From Ignavibacteria bacterium (lineage in GTDB: Bacteria; Bacteroidota; Ignavibacteria; Kapaibacteriales; Kapaibacteriaceae), in the NCBI GenBank assembly GCA_016873895.1, contig VGVV01000003.1, positions 62,001 to 126,000 of the forward strand: a DNA stretch of 64,000 nt, given 5' to 3'. Below, one piece after another: positions 52,601 to 60,406 of this stretch. Numbering within the stretch: position 1 is the first letter of the stretch; each line of letters starts with the position of its first letter. The translations under genes and the position numbers were made by a program. Below the pieces are notes generated by a model. The model saw only the letters and a program-made list of their open reading frames with translations, did no database searches and was not told the origin of the DNA.

Positions 52601-55600
52601 TCATGATGAGAATTGATGCGTTTGAACCAGGATCAAAAATGTACATCGATCTCGGTCAGATCAGTGAAGATATCATCCCCAATCAGCGTCTCAATACTGA
52701 AGATCAGCCCCCTCCGAACAACCTCATCGATGTGGGTGAAGACCTTGGAATAGACAATCTCGATAACGCTGCTGAAAAGCAATCGTATCCACCACCGCTC
52801 AATCTGGAAGAGGATCCCGCTCGGGATGACTACAAGTTCGATTTCTCTGCAGATAGGCAAAATCAAGAAGAGGGACAATTTAGGCGGTACAACAACTTTG
52901 AAGGAAACGCTACTCAGTCCGAAATGGGGCAATTCCCCGACACCGAAATACTCAACAAGAACAATGGTCAGACCATTTCGCTCGACAACAGCTATTTCCG
53001 CTACGAGGTCAAACTCAACCCCAATCCGGCTACCAATTCCCAGATAGTTGGTGGAAACCCAGCCACGGGATGGTATCAGTTTCGTATTCCAGTTCGTAGG
53101 CCCGATACTGTTGTGGGTAACCCATTGTTTACAAATGTGCAGTATGCACGAATCCATGTTCGAGGTGGTGTTGTTAAAGTTGCTATCGCAGATTGGGGCT
53201 TGGTTGGGTCTTTCTGGCTGCGTAATCACCAGTTCCAGGCTAATGTTGAGCAAGCAGACACTGTGCTACAGGTGGCCTACGTAAATCGTGAAGAAAATCA
53301 AGACGCTCCGGACTATTATACTATGCCTCCGGGTGTAACACCACCACAGCAGTTGCAGAATCCAGATCCGTATCAGCAGTTATATCTGAATGAACAATCG
53401 TTGGTTGTAAAGTCGCGCAACCTTCGTGCAGGTGAAGAACGGTTTGCTGCGAGAATCTTCCGCCCGTGGGACCTTTTTTATTACAAAGAGGTTGCATTCT
53501 TCATTCATGGAGATAACACAATGCCGAGTGCAGTTACCACTGGGTCTGTGCCGCCGGCGTATTGCTTTGTTCGATTCGGTGTAGACTCTGCCAACTATTA
53601 CGAGTATCGAAGGCCATTGCTCCGTGGCTGGCAAGACCTACGAGTAAAGATCGCCGATATCACTGCTCTAAAAGAGACACGCGACCGTACACGGGTAGAA
53701 CAAAGACAAGAGTTCCCAGTGCCTGGAGATCCCGATGGGGTGTTTGCGATTAAAGGTAACCCCATTATGACACGGGTCTCATTCTTTGGCTTCGGACTTG
53801 TTAATCCCAAGGAGCGATTCCCGAATGAACTCTCCACCACCATGTGGGTAGACGAGTTACGTGTGGTTGATCCCGTAGCCGACAATGACTGGGCTGCAAT
53901 TGGTAATGCAACGCTGAAGCTAGCTGACGTAGCCGAGATCACGTCTTCTGTCAATCATTCGATGCCAAACTTCCACAAGTTGGAAGAACGCTATGGAAAC
54001 CGTATACAAAGCACCACGTGGACCACGACGATGCAGGCTGGGGTAGAAAAACTCTTGCCAAAGGCCATGAAGGACACTCGTATTCCGATTAGCTTTACGC
54101 ACGCAGAGATCTCGGAAACGCCGCAATTTCAAGCACAAAATGATGTTGAATTGGATGCAGCGGCAAATGCAGCAGCAAGCGACACCTTGCGAAAGGGGGC
54201 AACCCCTGAAACTGCACAGCAAGTGGCCACGAACGTACGCCAACGTTCACAACGCGTGCGAGTACAGGACCAATGGGCACTCAATGGGGTACGGCTAGGT
54301 ATTCCATTGAAGGACTGGTATATCGATGACATTTTTAACAAGCTAACATTCAATTTCTCGTATGCGCAGGAGTTTGAGCGTTCGCAGGTTGTGCAACATA
54401 AGTTCGATTGGCGTTGGCGTTTTAAAGTTGACTATGCACTTACATTACCGGGAAAACTCTCCGTACAACCGTGGACGTGGCTCAGTGACATATGGGGCTT
54501 GAAGGCCTATAAGGACACAAAGATCAATTTTCTTCCGCAGACGATTAATGCGAGTCTCAATATGACGAGAGCTCGTATCACCGAGCAATCGCGCTTCCTA
54601 CTGCAACCAAGTCCTATCATCCGCGAGTTCATGGCAGACAAGATGTTTGGTTTTAACTGGCGTCTTGTTGAAAACAGTTTTCTGAGCCCCGTGCTCGACT
54701 ACAAAGTTGCATCGATGTCTACGCTTGTTCCAATTGAGTTGGATGAGAACGGCCGCCAGCGCAGTGCGCAGCAGTTGTCGAGTTTAATATTTAACCCCGG
54801 TGATGGTCTTGTTAATCTTGGTGCAGTAAGTAACTACAATCATACTGTTACGTTGTCACTGAGACCAAAGTTACCAGACATATTTGGCTTGAATCGTTTT
54901 CTTGAAACAACGAGTTCATATAACGTAGTCTACAATCTTTTCGATCCGCTGCAGACCGATCCGCAACAGCGTGATGTAGTGCGAGAGGGGAAGTACAATG
55001 CGAACTTCCGAATCAGTCCTGTATGGAAGTGGCGTCAGTTTGGCAATGAGATATTCGGCACACCGGCAAAGGGTGATTCATCTGTTGGCAGATTCATCCA
55101 GGATGTTTTCTTTGGCTTTGAGAACTTCACATTGACGTTTAATCAGAGCACAAATGCCATCAATCGAGGTATCATGGGTGAGTCTGGTTTCTCGAATCTT
55201 TGGGGACGGTCGTTACTGTTTCGTGATAACCTAACAGCAAACGGTCCAGCAACTGCATATCAATTGGGGCTCATCCCTGATCCACACGGAGAAGTTAGGG
55301 TACTCTCTAGTCCATCATTCCCATTCTTCAGGTTTGAGACAACGCCTGGAACGCGTCCTGCAAATGCTGTTATGCAAGACGACTACGTGCAAAAGTCAAA
55401 TTTTCAGTTTCAGACCAACAGAACACTATGGCCTGGGGCAACGCTTGATCTTACGATGAAAACAGATCTTGGTTTCAGCAGAAATCAGCGGCTGCAAACT
55501 GATGCGTTTGGCATTCCAACGTTTTCCAATGTGAATAAGCGTCAAACACTTGATCGCACGTTTGTGAGCTTTTCAAGTCTTCCATTTGGCTTGTCGAACG

Positions 55601-56421
55601 ACAACGTAGAATCTGTTATCAACCTCTACAACCAGCGCAAAGCGGCTATTGAAGCTTCACCCGATACGGCAAATCGCAGCGCTCAGTTGCTTGATGCGCT
55701 TGCTGAGTCGTTTAGGGAAGGGTTCGAATCCTGGCAGTTTTTCTCAGGTGACATCGGCAGAGTATTGCCGGGGATTAACTGGACATTTCGTTGGGATGGC
55801 ATCGAGAAGTTCTCCCTGTTCAAGGGGCTAGCTCAACGTGTGTTTATTGAACATGCCTATCAATCAACGTATACCGAAAACGCCCGGGTTAACGATAATG
55901 GAAGGTTCATCGAAGTCCAGCAAGTCAAGTCAGGATTCTCGCCTTTGATTGGGATCAATTTGTCGTTTGATGAGCGCAAACTCGACGGCATCCTTACCAC
56001 TACCGGACGTTACAGCGTAACGAATACACATGGATTCAATGCCTCGGCCCGAAGCGTCATCTCACTTGAAACATCGCATGAATTCCAGCTCCAGGCCTCC
56101 TATCTGCGCCGCGCTGTGCCACTGAAACTCTTCGGTATGGATTTGAAAAACGACCTTGAGATCACGCTTAACACGCAAGTCCGCCGAAATAGGCGGGCAC
56201 AGCATGATGTTCTGGCCTACAAGGGGCCAGACGGGGCGGTCGTGGACGGCACGACCCAGATCGTGATTGAACCCCGCGCCAAGTACACGATTAGTAACCG
56301 AGTCACAGCCTCTGCATTTGTGAAGTACGAGGGTAATTTCAGTGAAGGTGCAGCCAATCCAGGCTTCAGTACCACACAGATGGGCTTGGATATTCGACTG
56401 TCGATTTCAGGCGGCAGATAG
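49657..56421 (+). CDS. sprA: T9SS outer-membrane translocon SprA (Sov)
   Basis: SprA forms the giant outer-membrane pore of the type IX secretion system and is also needed for gliding in Flavobacterium. The 2254-residue length fits. Signal peptide: FIRTCTVLLAVCAPLACGPSA. Family-like segments include ISVTVNGEVNVTAGWRWDS-type early strands, NVNLETQSSLIGGGQTLFGIRADFQFGPL, DYVTDYYTGTLSLLN-like (VDYTVDYYTGTLSLLNQ), VDDFESARRYLSFGL and LTFNFSYAQEFERS. The C-terminal third is rich in long amphipathic strands and ends IRLSISGGR. ATG 49657 was chosen (AGGTGAG 9 nt upstream); TTG 49648 is in frame. It exports proteins with the sorting tail, such as the 1833-aa protein at 10868. Confidence 0.93.
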   Translation: MFASFIRTCTVLLAVCAPLACGPSASAALLPVPTYVWGPWQRADSVSKDTVKLLGPLGIGDPTNADLPYFYPSTLLNRKGLVPAQKPDRYLPTPKGLSQLGSIDSTLSVIKLYEILEGVDVGTMTPMSLDDYFTRRREEVLQRLRDSSLAKYELKKPLTEAELENLLDQATNITIPLPQSALFSSIFGKPEISITVNGEVNVTAGWRWDSQALGTASIVGQSQSAPVFNQNIQVNVSGRIGDKFKMNVDWNTLNQFEFNNRFKVGFDGYDDDIIKRVEFGNVNLETQSSLIGGGQTLFGIRADFQFGPLFLKTIASQRRAERRFINARGGASRQQFSIRAYDYAKNHFFLDTAYFAVWRAYHRSVTPALPIEGATLVVKGDIEVWESTTDLKEVQASEAVAIADLQSIKYAQGERYDPALRNQEIRAGIVERGRFVRLDPKRYEIDLNLGTLTILNIRNDRYYAVSYRVEGATTNNSDDEYFGMLTTNANEKDTLILKLVARPQMQPGFKTLWKRMMRNRYNIGVPNINPQEAKIGMWYYRQTNDSTDVLEGAPDKIMTIFRIDQVNNGTGVPPADGQFDARPPVFNAQRGEITFPSLEPFRDGLHEYFASKGNAQLAEQYVFNEVYDTTEIAARLVSARDRFLIVGEAMGTTTGSRIPLAYQLSPGSVRVTLDGMPLREGVDYTVDYYTGTLSLLNQRALLPNANLNIEYEQNDIFNLTTRTLLGMRADMILLNKRRVTSSVGMTIMNYDQAAIVDRVLPGQEPNANLMLGFDAKLNAELPWLTRAINALPFIDTKEKSTFALNGEWAMTSPIPNKRVSTVASDNLRSVAYVDDFESARRYLSFGLTPTLWQHSSAAKDSTVWQDDTTAAKFRGKMFWYQRFVPDVPQLDVYPNRANVQGRNNINPIRISFTPDERGIYNSNPEFVDNLNPTWNGEDSLSTREAAQRFQRDNRDKVWGGMMRLLSPFNTNFDNENIDYIEIMMRIDAFEPGSKMYIDLGQISEDIIPNQRLNTEDQPPPNNLIDVGEDLGIDNLDNAAEKQSYPPPLNLEEDPARDDYKFDFSADRQNQEEGQFRRYNNFEGNATQSEMGQFPDTEILNKNNGQTISLDNSYFRYEVKLNPNPATNSQIVGGNPATGWYQFRIPVRRPDTVVGNPLFTNVQYARIHVRGGVVKVAIADWGLVGSFWLRNHQFQANVEQADTVLQVAYVNREENQDAPDYYTMPPGVTPPQQLQNPDPYQQLYLNEQSLVVKSRNLRAGEERFAARIFRPWDLFYYKEVAFFIHGDNTMPSAVTTGSVPPAYCFVRFGVDSANYYEYRRPLLRGWQDLRVKIADITALKETRDRTRVEQRQEFPVPGDPDGVFAIKGNPIMTRVSFFGFGLVNPKERFPNELSTTMWVDELRVVDPVADNDWAAIGNATLKLADVAEITSSVNHSMPNFHKLEERYGNRIQSTTWTTTMQAGVEKLLPKAMKDTRIPISFTHAEISETPQFQAQNDVELDAAANAAASDTLRKGATPETAQQVATNVRQRSQRVRVQDQWALNGVRLGIPLKDWYIDDIFNKLTFNFSYAQEFERSQVVQHKFDWRWRFKVDYALTLPGKLSVQPWTWLSDIWGLKAYKDTKINFLPQTINASLNMTRARITEQSRFLLQPSPIIREFMADKMFGFNWRLVENSFLSPVLDYKVASMSTLVPIELDENGRQRSAQQLSSLIFNPGDGLVNLGAVSNYNHTVTLSLRPKLPDIFGLNRFLETTSSYNVVYNLFDPLQTDPQQRDVVREGKYNANFRISPVWKWRQFGNEIFGTPAKGDSSVGRFIQDVFFGFENFTLTFNQSTNAINRGIMGESGFSNLWGRSLLFRDNLTANGPATAYQLGLIPDPHGEVRVLSSPSFPFFRFETTPGTRPANAVMQDDYVQKSNFQFQTNRTLWPGATLDLTMKTDLGFSRNQRLQTDAFGIPTFSNVNKRQTLDRTFVSFSSLPFGLSNDNVESVINLYNQRKAAIEASPDTANRSAQLLDALAESFREGFESWQFFSGDIGRVLPGINWTFRWDGIEKFSLFKGLAQRVFIEHAYQSTYTENARVNDNGRFIEVQQVKSGFSPLIGINLSFDERKLDGILTTTGRYSVTNTHGFNASARSVISLETSHEFQLQASYLRRAVPLKLFGMDLKNDLEITLNTQVRRNRRAQHDVLAYKGPDGAVVDGTTQIVIEPRAKYTISNRVTASAFVKYEGNFSEGAANPGFSTTQMGLDIRLSISGGR

Positions 56422-56442
56422 TGTGAAACATGTGTGAAACAT
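56421..56442 (+). repeat. Direct repeat GTGTGAAACAT x2 (parS half-site-like)
   Basis: Two perfect, adjacent 11-bp units (56421-56431, 56432-56442) lie between the sprA stop codon and parA. Each contains GTGAAACA, which is one half of the ParB target parS (TGTTTCAC-GTGAAACA). The 11-bp period puts both on the same DNA face. A role as a ParB-bound autoregulatory site is inferred. Confidence 0.6.
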
Positions 56443-56445
56443 AAG

Positions 56446-56486
56446 CTTCTGGAAGTACCATCAGCTTCGTAGCTTTGCTCCAGAAG
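56446..56486 (+). promoter_or_regulatory. parA -7 element within a dyad
   Basis: TAGCTTTG (56470-56477) is an exact TAnnTTTG match, with ~55 nt of leader to parA. It lies between inverted 8-bp arms CTTCTGGA (56446-56453) and TCCAGAAG (56479-56486). The dyad could be an operator or, as RNA, a weak hairpin for sprA read-through. The arms have no T-tract. Confidence 0.45.
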
Positions 56487-56537
56487 ACAATTCACTCGTA
56501 ATGCACTGCCGCGTTGGCACAATGGAGCAGATAAGGT

Positions 56538-57320
56538 ATGGGCAAGATCATTGCCATTGCAAACCAAAAGGGTGGTGTTGGTAAGACAACAACCTCCGTT
56601 AATCTTGCAGCATCACTCGCCGCAACAGAGCAACGCACGTTGCTTGTAGATATCGATCCACAGGCAAACGCCTCTCATGGGTTTGGCGTGGAAACCGCGC
56701 AGCTTGATAAAACTGTTTACGAGGTACTAGTAAATCATCTGCCAATTGGCGAAGTGGTGGTACCCTCGATTATGCCATACCTCGATATTGTACCCTCGCA
56801 CATCAACCTCGTTGGTGCCGAAATCGAGCTTGTTGATCTGCCGCAGCGCGAGCAGCTTTTGAAGAGCACACTAAGTGCCATCAAGGACAACTACGATTAT
56901 ATCATTATCGACTGTCCACCTTCGCTAGGCCTGTTAACGCTTAATGCGCTTACTGCGGCCGACAGTGTACTCATACCAGTACAATGTGAGTTCTATGCGC
57001 TCCAGGGTTTAGGTCAGCTTCTGAATACGATTTCGATAGTTCTCCGCACAACCAATCCTCAGCTTGAAATCGAGGGTGTGTTGTTAACGATGTACGATTC
57101 ACGTCTTCGTTTGAGCAACCAGGTGGTGGATGAGGTACGCAGGCACTTTGAAGACAAGGCATGCCGCACAGTTATTTCGCGAAATGTACGCCTATCGGAA
57201 GCCCCGAGCCACGGTAAGCCAGTCTTGCTCTACGATGCCTCCAGCATGGGAGCACAGAACTATCTGGCTCTTGCTACCGAGATCCTGGCCAAGAATGGCA
57301 TCTCTATGGAAGTTGCCTAA
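56538..57320 (+). CDS. parA: Chromosome partitioning ATPase ParA (Soj)
   Basis: 260-residue deviant-Walker ATPase that moves ParB-parS complexes during chromosome segregation. Deviant Walker [15 protein letters not shown] (residues 11-24), [15 protein letters not shown], and the C-terminal [19 protein letters not shown] typical of chromosomal ParA. GGAG lies 10 nt before the ATG. It is 20 bp upstream of parB. Both genes normally lie near the replication origin, which suggests this window is origin-proximal. Confidence 0.96.
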   Translation: MGKIIAIANQKGGVGKTTTSVNLAASLAATEQRTLLVDIDPQANASHGFGVETAQLDKTVYEVLVNHLPIGEVVVPSIMPYLDIVPSHINLVGAEIELVDLPQREQLLKSTLSAIKDNYDYIIIDCPPSLGLLTLNALTAADSVLIPVQCEFYALQGLGQLLNTISIVLRTTNPQLEIEGVLLTMYDSRLRLSNQVVDEVRRHFEDKACRTVISRNVRLSEAPSHGKPVLLYDASSMGAQNYLALATEILAKNGISMEVA

Positions 57321-57340
57321 CAAACGTATAGGATAATGAC

Positions 57341-58312
57341 GTGAAACAAGGAATGGGGCTTGGCAAGGGCATCGGAGCATTGATACCCAAGGAGTTGATC
57401 CGTCCTGAAGTGACGTCTCAGCAGCCCCTTACAGATATGCCAGATGATGCTGCAGGCGTCTCGTTTATTGAGATCAGCAAGATTTCTACCAATCCTGTAC
57501 AACCTCGGCACTACTTCGATCAGCAAGCACTTGAAGAGCTGGCTCAATCGATTGCAGTTCATGGAGTGATTACTCCTATTACCGTTAGGCCGCATTTTGA
57601 TGGCTACGAGTTGATTTCAGGTGAACGCCGGTTGCGTGCTTCGCTGATGGCCGGCAAGACCATGATTCCTGCATTTGTCATCAATGTTGGTTCTGATGCA
57701 CAGATGCTGGAAATAGCCATTGTTGAGAACGTCCAACGTGAAGACTTAAATCCTCTCGAGATCGCTGTTGGTTATCAACGGCTGGTTGAAGAGTGTGGTC
57801 TTAAGCAAGACGAAGTTGCAGTTAAGGTGGGTAAGGATCGCAGCACAATTGCAAATTTTCTCCGATTACTTAAGCTACCAGACGATGCACAGGCATCATT
57901 ACGCAATAAGCGAATATCGATGGGACATGCCCGTGCTTTGCTGGCGTTGTCTACCGAACGTGCACAGTTAGCCGTGCTTCGAGAGGTTATCAAGAAGGAG
58001 CTATCTGTGCGAAAAACAGAGGCTCTCGTAAAGGACATGGAGCTGGGGCACCGAGAGGTAGCGCGGAACGGCGAAATAATTGCAGTGCATGCATCGGTAA
58101 GTTCTGGGCAAGGTGCACGGGTGCCCAAGGCGAAGGCTACGTCGTCTACACTTACAGACATCGAGGATTCCTTGCGCCACATCTTTGGAACGCAAGTAAA
58201 AGTCAAGATGAAGAATAGCGATTCTGGATCATTTGAAATAGAATTCTATTCTCTTGAAGACCTTGAAAGGCTGCTCGAGATGATGATGTCTGTGCACCCG
58301 TCAGGAAAGTAA
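57341..58312 (+). CDS. parB: Chromosome partitioning protein ParB (Spo0J)
   Basis: 323-residue CTPase that loads on parS and spreads as a clamp. N-terminal GLGKGIGALIPK, CTP-binding ParB/Srx domain with VHGVITPITVRP, GYELISGERRLRASLMAG (GERRxR), the second CTP motif ENVQREDLNPLEIAVGYQ, a helix-turn-helix (VGKDRSTIANFLRLLKLP) and C-terminal dimerisation domain. The start is GTG 57341; ATG 57353 is possible. The GTG start lies in GTGAAACA, a parS half-site by sequence, possibly by chance. It is 2 bp before a thioesterase gene. Confidence 0.96.
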   Translation: MKQGMGLGKGIGALIPKELIRPEVTSQQPLTDMPDDAAGVSFIEISKISTNPVQPRHYFDQQALEELAQSIAVHGVITPITVRPHFDGYELISGERRLRASLMAGKTMIPAFVINVGSDAQMLEIAIVENVQREDLNPLEIAVGYQRLVEECGLKQDEVAVKVGKDRSTIANFLRLLKLPDDAQASLRNKRISMGHARALLALSTERAQLAVLREVIKKELSVRKTEALVKDMELGHREVARNGEIIAVHASVSSGQGARVPKAKATSSTLTDIEDSLRHIFGTQVKVKMKNSDSGSFEIEFYSLEDLERLLEMMMSVHPSGK

Positions 58313-58314
58313 CA

Positions 58315-58728
58315 TTGAATAAGCTCATTGATCATGTTACAGAATATCGTGTGCGTTATAGCGATACGGACAAAATGGGCGTAGTATATCACGGAAACTA
58401 CTTGCGAATTTTTGAGATTGCTCGGACCGAACTGCTGCGGTCGCTGGGTTTGCCGTACGCTGAGCTGGAAGCATCAGGAGTAATGCTACCAGTGCTTGAA
58501 TCATATGCCAAGTATCAAAAGCCGGCCCGATATGATGATCTGCTTTGTCTGCGTGCCACGATCCCAGCAGATGTTAGTCTGCGGCTCACGATCTCGTATT
58601 CCATTGAATGCCAGACTGATACACTGGTAACGGGATGGACCCGTCATGCTTTTGTGACAGCCGATACCTTTAAGCCGATACGTCCACCGCGCAAATTTCT
58701 TGAAATTGTACGAGGAAGTCTTGCATGA
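58315..58728 (+). CDS. YbgC/FadM-type acyl-CoA thioesterase (hot-dog fold)
   Basis: 137 residues. The signature DTDKMGVVYHGNYLRIFEIARTELLR contains the catalytic Asp and the Tyr/His pattern of YbgC-type 4-hydroxybenzoyl-CoA thioesterases. The start is TTG 58315, 2 bp after the parB stop; no ATG gives the conserved N-terminus. YbgC often sits beside the Tol system, but here it is in a parB-linked transcript and overlaps the PorQ/V-like gene by 4 bp. The natural acyl substrate is unknown. Confidence 0.88.
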   Translation: MNKLIDHVTEYRVRYSDTDKMGVVYHGNYLRIFEIARTELLRSLGLPYAELEASGVMLPVLESYAKYQKPARYDDLLCLRATIPADVSLRLTISYSIECQTDTLVTGWTRHAFVTADTFKPIRPPRKFLEIVRGSLA

Positions 58729-59669
58729 ATATCCTTCTGAGGATACTCTTTCTGTCTGCTCTCTGCCTTGGCATTCATCAGACGTCATTTGCTCAGCAAG
58801 CGTCAATATTTGGATCCATGCGACATCTCATCGGGGCCAGAAGTGCTGCGCTGGGGGGATCAACGGTTGCATTGGTTGGTGATGCATCGAACGTTGTTAT
58901 CAATCCAGCAACCATTGCTGTTGGAGACACGTCAGAGGTGCATGGTACTTTTATCAAGCACGTGCTGGACATCAATGCTGGCTTGGTTACATATGCCACT
59001 GATGTTTCAGACGGCATGGGGGCAGTTACCGTTGGTTATATGAATGCTGGCGACTTCAAGCGCTCAACCAGCGATGGAACTATCGTTGGCAGTTTTGGTG
59101 CGTCGGATGTTGCCATAGGCTTGTCTTTCGCCAAAGAGCTCGACACACTAATTGCCTATGGTGTAACAGCTAAGGTTATGCACTCCACACTTGCCGACAT
59201 GCGCTCCACTGCTCTCGCACTTGATGCTGGCCTTTTGTTCCGATTCCCTGCAAAGCGCACAAATGTTGGCATCAGCATTACAAATCTTGGTACGCAGCTT
59301 TCAACCTTTGATGGAACCGCTGATAGGTTGCCGCTTGACATGCGAATTGGACTTAACCACAGGTTGCGTGGTTTACCTTTGATGATCAATCTCTCGCTGA
59401 ATCATCTAACAGATGATGCCGAGGACGTCCTGGCACGACTGTCGAATTTTAGCATCGGAGGAGAATTCCATATCGGGAAGTATGTCCAAGCACGTTTTGC
59501 ATACGACAACGCCACACGAAATACGTCGGCAGTTAGCGTGTCTACGCAACTAAGCGGTTTTAGTGGTGGCATAGGGATTAAGGCGTCAGCACTACACTTT
59601 AGTTATGGATTTAATGTACTTGGCGCCTCTGCAGTTTTGCATCGTCTATCATTATCGTCTGCGCTTTGA
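58725..59669 (+). CDS. T9SS PorQ/PorV-family outer-membrane protein
   Basis: 314 residues: signal peptide (ILFLSALCLGIHQTSFAQ), then RSAALGGSTVALVGDASNVVINPATI, the N-terminal pattern shared by PorV/PorQ barrels (ARxxALGGA...NPA), and ~14 beta strands with HLTD...SIGGEFHIGKYVQARFAYDN. The C-terminal FSYGFNVLGASAVLHRLSLSSAL resembles PorQ. In T9SS, PorV shuttles cargo from SprA to the sortase complex; PorQ is part of a related attachment complex. Which of the two it is cannot be settled by eye. It is coupled by 4-bp overlaps to the thioesterase and the lycopene cyclase genes. Confidence 0.75.
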   Translation: MNILLRILFLSALCLGIHQTSFAQQASIFGSMRHLIGARSAALGGSTVALVGDASNVVINPATIAVGDTSEVHGTFIKHVLDINAGLVTYATDVSDGMGAVTVGYMNAGDFKRSTSDGTIVGSFGASDVAIGLSFAKELDTLIAYGVTAKVMHSTLADMRSTALALDAGLLFRFPAKRTNVGISITNLGTQLSTFDGTADRLPLDMRIGLNHRLRGLPLMINLSLNHLTDDAEDVLARLSNFSIGGEFHIGKYVQARFAYDNATRNTSAVSVSTQLSGFSGGIGIKASALHFSYGFNVLGASAVLHRLSLSSAL

Positions 59670-60397
59670 TAATGACATATCGTGGCTTCCATTACAGAAT
59701 TACTATGCCGCTGTTAGCGGCATGTTATGGTGCTTGGATATTGCAAGGTTCGCGTGCTGACGTAGCATTACCAATCTTGTTTCTATGTCTCATTGTTGTT
59801 GTTTTTACATTCCCCTGGGATAACTGGGCTGTTCGTAGGTTGCTCTGGGAGTTTCCCGATGAGCGTCTATTGTTCAGAATAGACAGATTGCCGATCGAGG
59901 AGATTGCATTTTTTGTTTTGCAGACGCTGCAGGTATCGTTTTTGACCCTTGCTTTCTGTGCTACGGAGCCAATTTCTAACCCGCGGGAGATTGTCTTTAC
60001 GCCTGATGTGATGCTGAGACTTGCTGTGTTGTTTTCTGCTTGGGGAATAATTGGAGTCGGCTCGACTAAGTGGCGGGAAAGCCATGTTAACATGAGTTAT
60101 GCTTGGCATCTATTCTATTGGTTTCTTCCGGTCGTCATAGCACAGTGGTTGTTTGCAGCTGAGATCCTGATGCCCAGAATTGATGTGATTGTTCTGTCCA
60201 CGATACTCATTGGCGGGGTGTTGTCTATCGCTGATGTATGGGCAGTGCGAAGAGGAATATGGTTTTTTGATTCTAGGCAGATCACTGGTATCTATATCGC
60301 ACGTGTACTTCCTTGGGAAGAAGTAGCGTTCTTTTTCGTTACAAGTCTATTGGTAGCGCAGAGTATTTTACTTTTTGTCCCTGCTGAGCTTCGCTAA
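59666..60397 (+). CDS. Lycopene cyclase, fused CrtYc-CrtYd type
   Basis: 243-residue polytopic protein of the heterodimer-type lycopene beta-cyclase family, both halves fused. The hallmarks appear twice: first half FPWDNWAVRR and LPIEEIAFFVLQTL; second half VWAVRRGIWFFD and LPWEEVAFFFVTSLLV. The PxEE acidic pairs are the proposed catalytic residues. About seven membrane helices. It cyclises lycopene ends to make beta-carotene-type rings. No phytoene synthase or desaturase is in the window. It overlaps the PorQ/V-like gene by 4 bp and is followed 9 bp later by the VWA gene. Confidence 0.9.
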   Translation: MIMTYRGFHYRITMPLLAACYGAWILQGSRADVALPILFLCLIVVVFTFPWDNWAVRRLLWEFPDERLLFRIDRLPIEEIAFFVLQTLQVSFLTLAFCATEPISNPREIVFTPDVMLRLAVLFSAWGIIGVGSTKWRESHVNMSYAWHLFYWFLPVVIAQWLFAAEILMPRIDVIVLSTILIGGVLSIADVWAVRRGIWFFDSRQITGIYIARVLPWEEVAFFFVTSLLVAQSILLFVPAELR

Positions 60398-60406
60398 AGG
60401 TTGTTC

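Noticed and set aside
52633..53253. 206-codon frame antisense to sprA
   Set aside because: Overlaps conserved sprA sequence, shows no family pattern and has no promoter.
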